Position numbers and translations under genes: made by a program. From CAZAMP01 sp964486455 (GTDB lineage: Bacteria > Eisenbacteria > RBG-16-71-46 > CAZAMP01): 6,715 bases of DNA. The stretch lies in NCBI GenBank assembly GCA_964486455.1, contig CAZAMP010000084.1:1-6715 (forward strand). The letters run 5' to 3'. Below the pieces are notes generated by a model that worked only from the letters and a program-made list of their open reading frames with translations, searched no databases and was not told the origin of the DNA. Positions 4,630-6,715 of the stretch are shown here, piece after piece (the stretch's first letter is position 1; each line of letters starts with the position of its first letter).

Positions 4630-6715
4630 TCAGTGTGGCGACGGCAGGCTTACGGCGGGACGGACACCGATGTCCTGATAGGCGTTGCTGGCCCCCACGG
4701 CGTCGCGAAACGCGGATCGGCAGTGCACGGCGTAATGAAGCCAACTGCCACCCCGGTGAATTCGGGGAAGCTTGTGCTCCTGATTGGAGCCAACTGAAGT
4801 AGCCGCGCTCGTATCGGCTGACGCGGTCAGAGAAACCTTGGCGGCATCGCGACACCATTCATAGACGTTTCCGCAGACATCATGCAGTCCGAAGGCGTTT
4901 GGGCGCAGCGAGCCGACCGGAGCATGAGTGGCGAATGTGTCATCCCATGGTTCACAGGGAATCTTCACCTTCGCGTATCTCGTGCAGTTTTGGTCGCGAA
5001 GATTGGCAACCCCGATGAGACTCTCGGGTTCATCTCCGGTCCACCACGCGCTTCGTGTGCCCGCCCGGGTCGCATATTCCCACTCCATCTCCTCGGGCAG
5101 CCTCAGACCGAGTTGTCCGAGCACTTGAGTGCAATCGTTCCAGCTTACCGCTTCAACCGGGTGCAGGAGAGATATCTCACGGTCCGCCCAAACTTCCGGA
5201 GCATTTCGAACGCTCGGGTTATGACCTGTGAAGTGAAGCCACTGCCCCTGGGTCATCTCGTACTTCGAAAGAAAAAACGGCTGCACGCCGACCCACCGTG
5301 CCTCGCCGTAGCCGGCTTGATCCGTAGGCGCCATGTTGGGCATGGTGTACTTATGAAAGACCATGGGGGCATTCTCACCCATGAGATATGTTCCTCCTGG
5401 GACCAGAACGAAGATGAGTCCGGTGGCCTCCGTGAGGATGAGTCGCCCCTTCTCATTCCGTTGGGGGATCTCACCGGTCTGAAGATGCGCGAATTCCCAG
5501 AGCCCCGAGTCTGGATCGCGACCAATTGGAGTCAGACCGGTCACGGGCGTGATCCGCAATCCCGCATACTTAGGACAGGATATCGAATCCGAGATGGCCG
5601 AGATGGCGCGGGCCCACGCTTCCTCGAACGCCGTCGTGCTTCTCCCGAGCTTAATGGCGAAATCAAGCCGTGCCTCTACATTCCGAGCCAGACCGGTATT
5701 CGGATCAGCAAACGAGGTCAGCCTCTCGACAAGCTCTGCGAGCGTGTCGTGTTGCCACTTGGCTTCGTCACTCTCGAATTCCCATGTGTGGTCCACACCT
5801 GCCTGTTTGTCGATTGAGTCTGTTGATTCCACCTCCGTGGGTCGAGCTGTGGCCCGTAGGGCATTCGAGGTTTCTTCCTGCATGGGGAGACGATTGATGA
5901 GCTTCTCGGCCCGGCCGATCCAGGCGTTCAGCTCGGGAATCCTCTCGGGGAACGCGGGCCATAGCTGTTCCGCCTCCTCCTCCAGATCCTGCAGCCGCTT
6001 CACATCCGAAAGACTGAGAATCTGTGTGTAGGCGGCGGTCAGTCGCCTTTGCTCATCCATGATCCTGGGATACGACCAGAGCAACATATGGCCAATGATC
6101 GCCAGAAGTGCCAGGGCGGCCACTCCGGCGGCGCTGCTGACCACCGGGTTACGCTTCACCCACTTCCACGTGCGCCGAAGCGGACCCGCCGGCCGCGCCA
6201 GGATCACCTCGCCTCCGAGATACCGGTGAATGTCGCCGCTGAGCTCGGAGACACTCTGATAGCGACGCCCCCGCTCCTTCTCCAGCGCCGTGAGGACAAT
6301 CGTCTCCATGTCCCCACGTAGCGCGCGACGGATCGTCGAAGGTCGCCGGGGCGGTTCCTCGCGTATCAGACGCAACGCCTCGAGGATCGCCGCCTGCTCG
6401 ACATCGTACGGAAGCTCTTCGCACAGAAGCTCGTAGAGCACCACCCCGAGCGCGTACACGTCGCTCCGTGTGTCCACCCCCTGAGGATCCGCCTCACATT
6501 GCTCAGGCGACATGTACTGCAACGTGCCGATCAGTTGCCCGGCTTCCGTACGCATTGTGGCCATGGTGAGATCCGAATCCGCCGCCCGCGCCACACCGAA
6601 GTCGATCACCTTCACCGTGCCTTCCCCGTCGACGAGGATGTTCGAGGGCTTCAGATCGCGGTGGATGACCCCCTGACGATGGCCGTGATGCACGGCCTCG
6701 CAAACCGGGATGAAG
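4630..6715 (-). CDS. Transmembrane Ser/Thr protein kinase with C-terminal FGE-like (SUMF1) domain, N-terminus outside window
   Basis: The frame is open through the right edge (visible start FIPVCEAVHHGHRQG), so the kinase N-lobe is not in view; 694 residues are visible. Kinase motifs in order are HRDLKPSNIL (H18-D20, K22, N25), DFG (38-40), an activation loop with several Ser/Thr, SPE (69-71) and DVYALG (85-90). These indicate an active Hanks-type kinase C-lobe, ending near 168. A membrane helix spans about 191-213, preceded by basic KWVKRN, which places the kinase in the cytoplasm and the rest outside. A helical, charged segment (about 219-278, with AEQLWPAFPERIP) and a less recognisable region lead to an FGE-sulfatase/SUMF1 domain (about 430-690): VPGGTYLMG, YEMTQGQW, HPVEAVSWNDC, LRLPEEMEWEYATRAG, NAFGLHDVCGNVYEWC, RGGSW and CRSAFR. 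C665 matches the second catalytic Cys of true FGE, but the first is replaced by H660, so formylglycine synthesis is unlikely. The domain probably binds a ligand. The sigma factor next door is a plausible substrate. Confidence 0.92.
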   Translation of the reverse strand, partial: FIPVCEAVHHGHRQGVIHRDLKPSNILVDGEGTVKVIDFGVARAADSDLTMATMRTEAGQLIGTLQYMSPEQCEADPQGVDTRSDVYALGVVLYELLCEELPYDVEQAAILEALRLIREEPPRRPSTIRRALRGDMETIVLTALEKERGRRYQSVSELSGDIHRYLGGEVILARPAGPLRRTWKWVKRNPVVSSAAGVAALALLAIIGHMLLWSYPRIMDEQRRLTAAYTQILSLSDVKRLQDLEEEAEQLWPAFPERIPELNAWIGRAEKLINRLPMQEETSNALRATARPTEVESTDSIDKQAGVDHTWEFESDEAKWQHDTLAELVERLTSFADPNTGLARNVEARLDFAIKLGRSTTAFEEAWARAISAISDSISCPKYAGLRITPVTGLTPIGRDPDSGLWEFAHLQTGEIPQRNEKGRLILTEATGLIFVLVPGGTYLMGENAPMVFHKYTMPNMAPTDQAGYGEARWVGVQPFFLSKYEMTQGQWLHFTGHNPSVRNAPEVWADREISLLHPVEAVSWNDCTQVLGQLGLRLPEEMEWEYATRAGTRSAWWTGDEPESLIGVANLRDQNCTRYAKVKIPCEPWDDTFATHAPVGSLRPNAFGLHDVCGNVYEWCRDAAKVSLTASADTSAATSVGSNQEHKLPRIHRGGSWLHYAVHCRSAFRDAVGASNAYQDIGVRPAVSLPSPH

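Noticed and set aside
4630..4760. Possible diversity-generating retroelement target, because FGE-like domains share the C-type-lectin fold of such targets
   Set aside because: No reverse transcriptase, template repeat or run of adenine-rich variable codons is visible in the window.
3896..4858. A 320-codon open frame on the - strand across the sigma gene
   Set aside because: It overlaps the sigma factor and the 3' end of the kinase in another frame and shows no domain.
3871..5146. A 13-nt direct repeat, ATCGTTCCAGCTT, at 3871-3883 and 5134-5146
   Set aside because: One such match is about what chance allows in a window of this size. One copy is intergenic and the other lies inside the kinase gene, with no related flanks.
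4882..5817. A 311-codon open frame on the + strand opposite the kinase
   Set aside because: It lies fully inside the FGE-like and linker part of the kinase gene, has no recognisable motifs, and the - strand frame is strongly supported.

Overview
The window is GC-rich bacterial DNA with three complete or nearly complete genes on the + strand, followed by a large gene on the - strand that runs off the right edge. The sigma factor looks like the TIGR02999 type. The kinase joins a Ser/Thr kinase, one membrane helix and a formylglycine-generating-enzyme (FGE)-like domain. Both are typical of Planctomycetes and of other large-genome, signalling-rich phyla such as Acidobacteria, Gemmatimonadota, Latescibacteria and Poribacteria. 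I cannot name the phylum from this sequence alone; there is no rRNA or tRNA.

Left part (1-1210): the C-terminal part of a carbohydrate-binding-family-9-like (DOMON-type beta-sandwich) protein. It probably belongs to a longer, likely secreted protein whose 5' end lies outside the window or in another frame. A 316-bp intergenic region follows. It holds a hairpin just after the stop codon, a sigma70-like promoter with a perfect TATAAT, and two compact palindromes ahead of a strong ribosome binding site.

Middle part (1211-3676): an 821-residue FAD-dependent oxidoreductase fused to a GcvT-type folate-binding module, of the sarcosine/dimethylglycine dehydrogenase family. It carries the His motif used for covalent flavin attachment. 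It probably demethylates an N-methylated glycine derivative in one-carbon metabolism.

Right part (3971-6715): an ECF-type sigma factor on + and a transmembrane Ser/Thr protein kinase with a C-terminal FGE-like domain on -, converging tail to tail with 92 bp between stops. This is the most interesting pair. Region 2.2 of the sigma factor lacks the usual acidic patch and has Gln-Thr-Thr-Ala in its place. No anti-sigma factor is visible, and a kinase sits next door. A plausible model is that the kinase senses a signal through its extracytoplasmic FGE-like domain and phosphorylates the sigma factor to activate it. The FGE-like domain has lost one of the two catalytic cysteines of true FGE, so a sensing or binding role is more likely than catalysis. 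No mobile element, CRISPR array or RNA gene was found.
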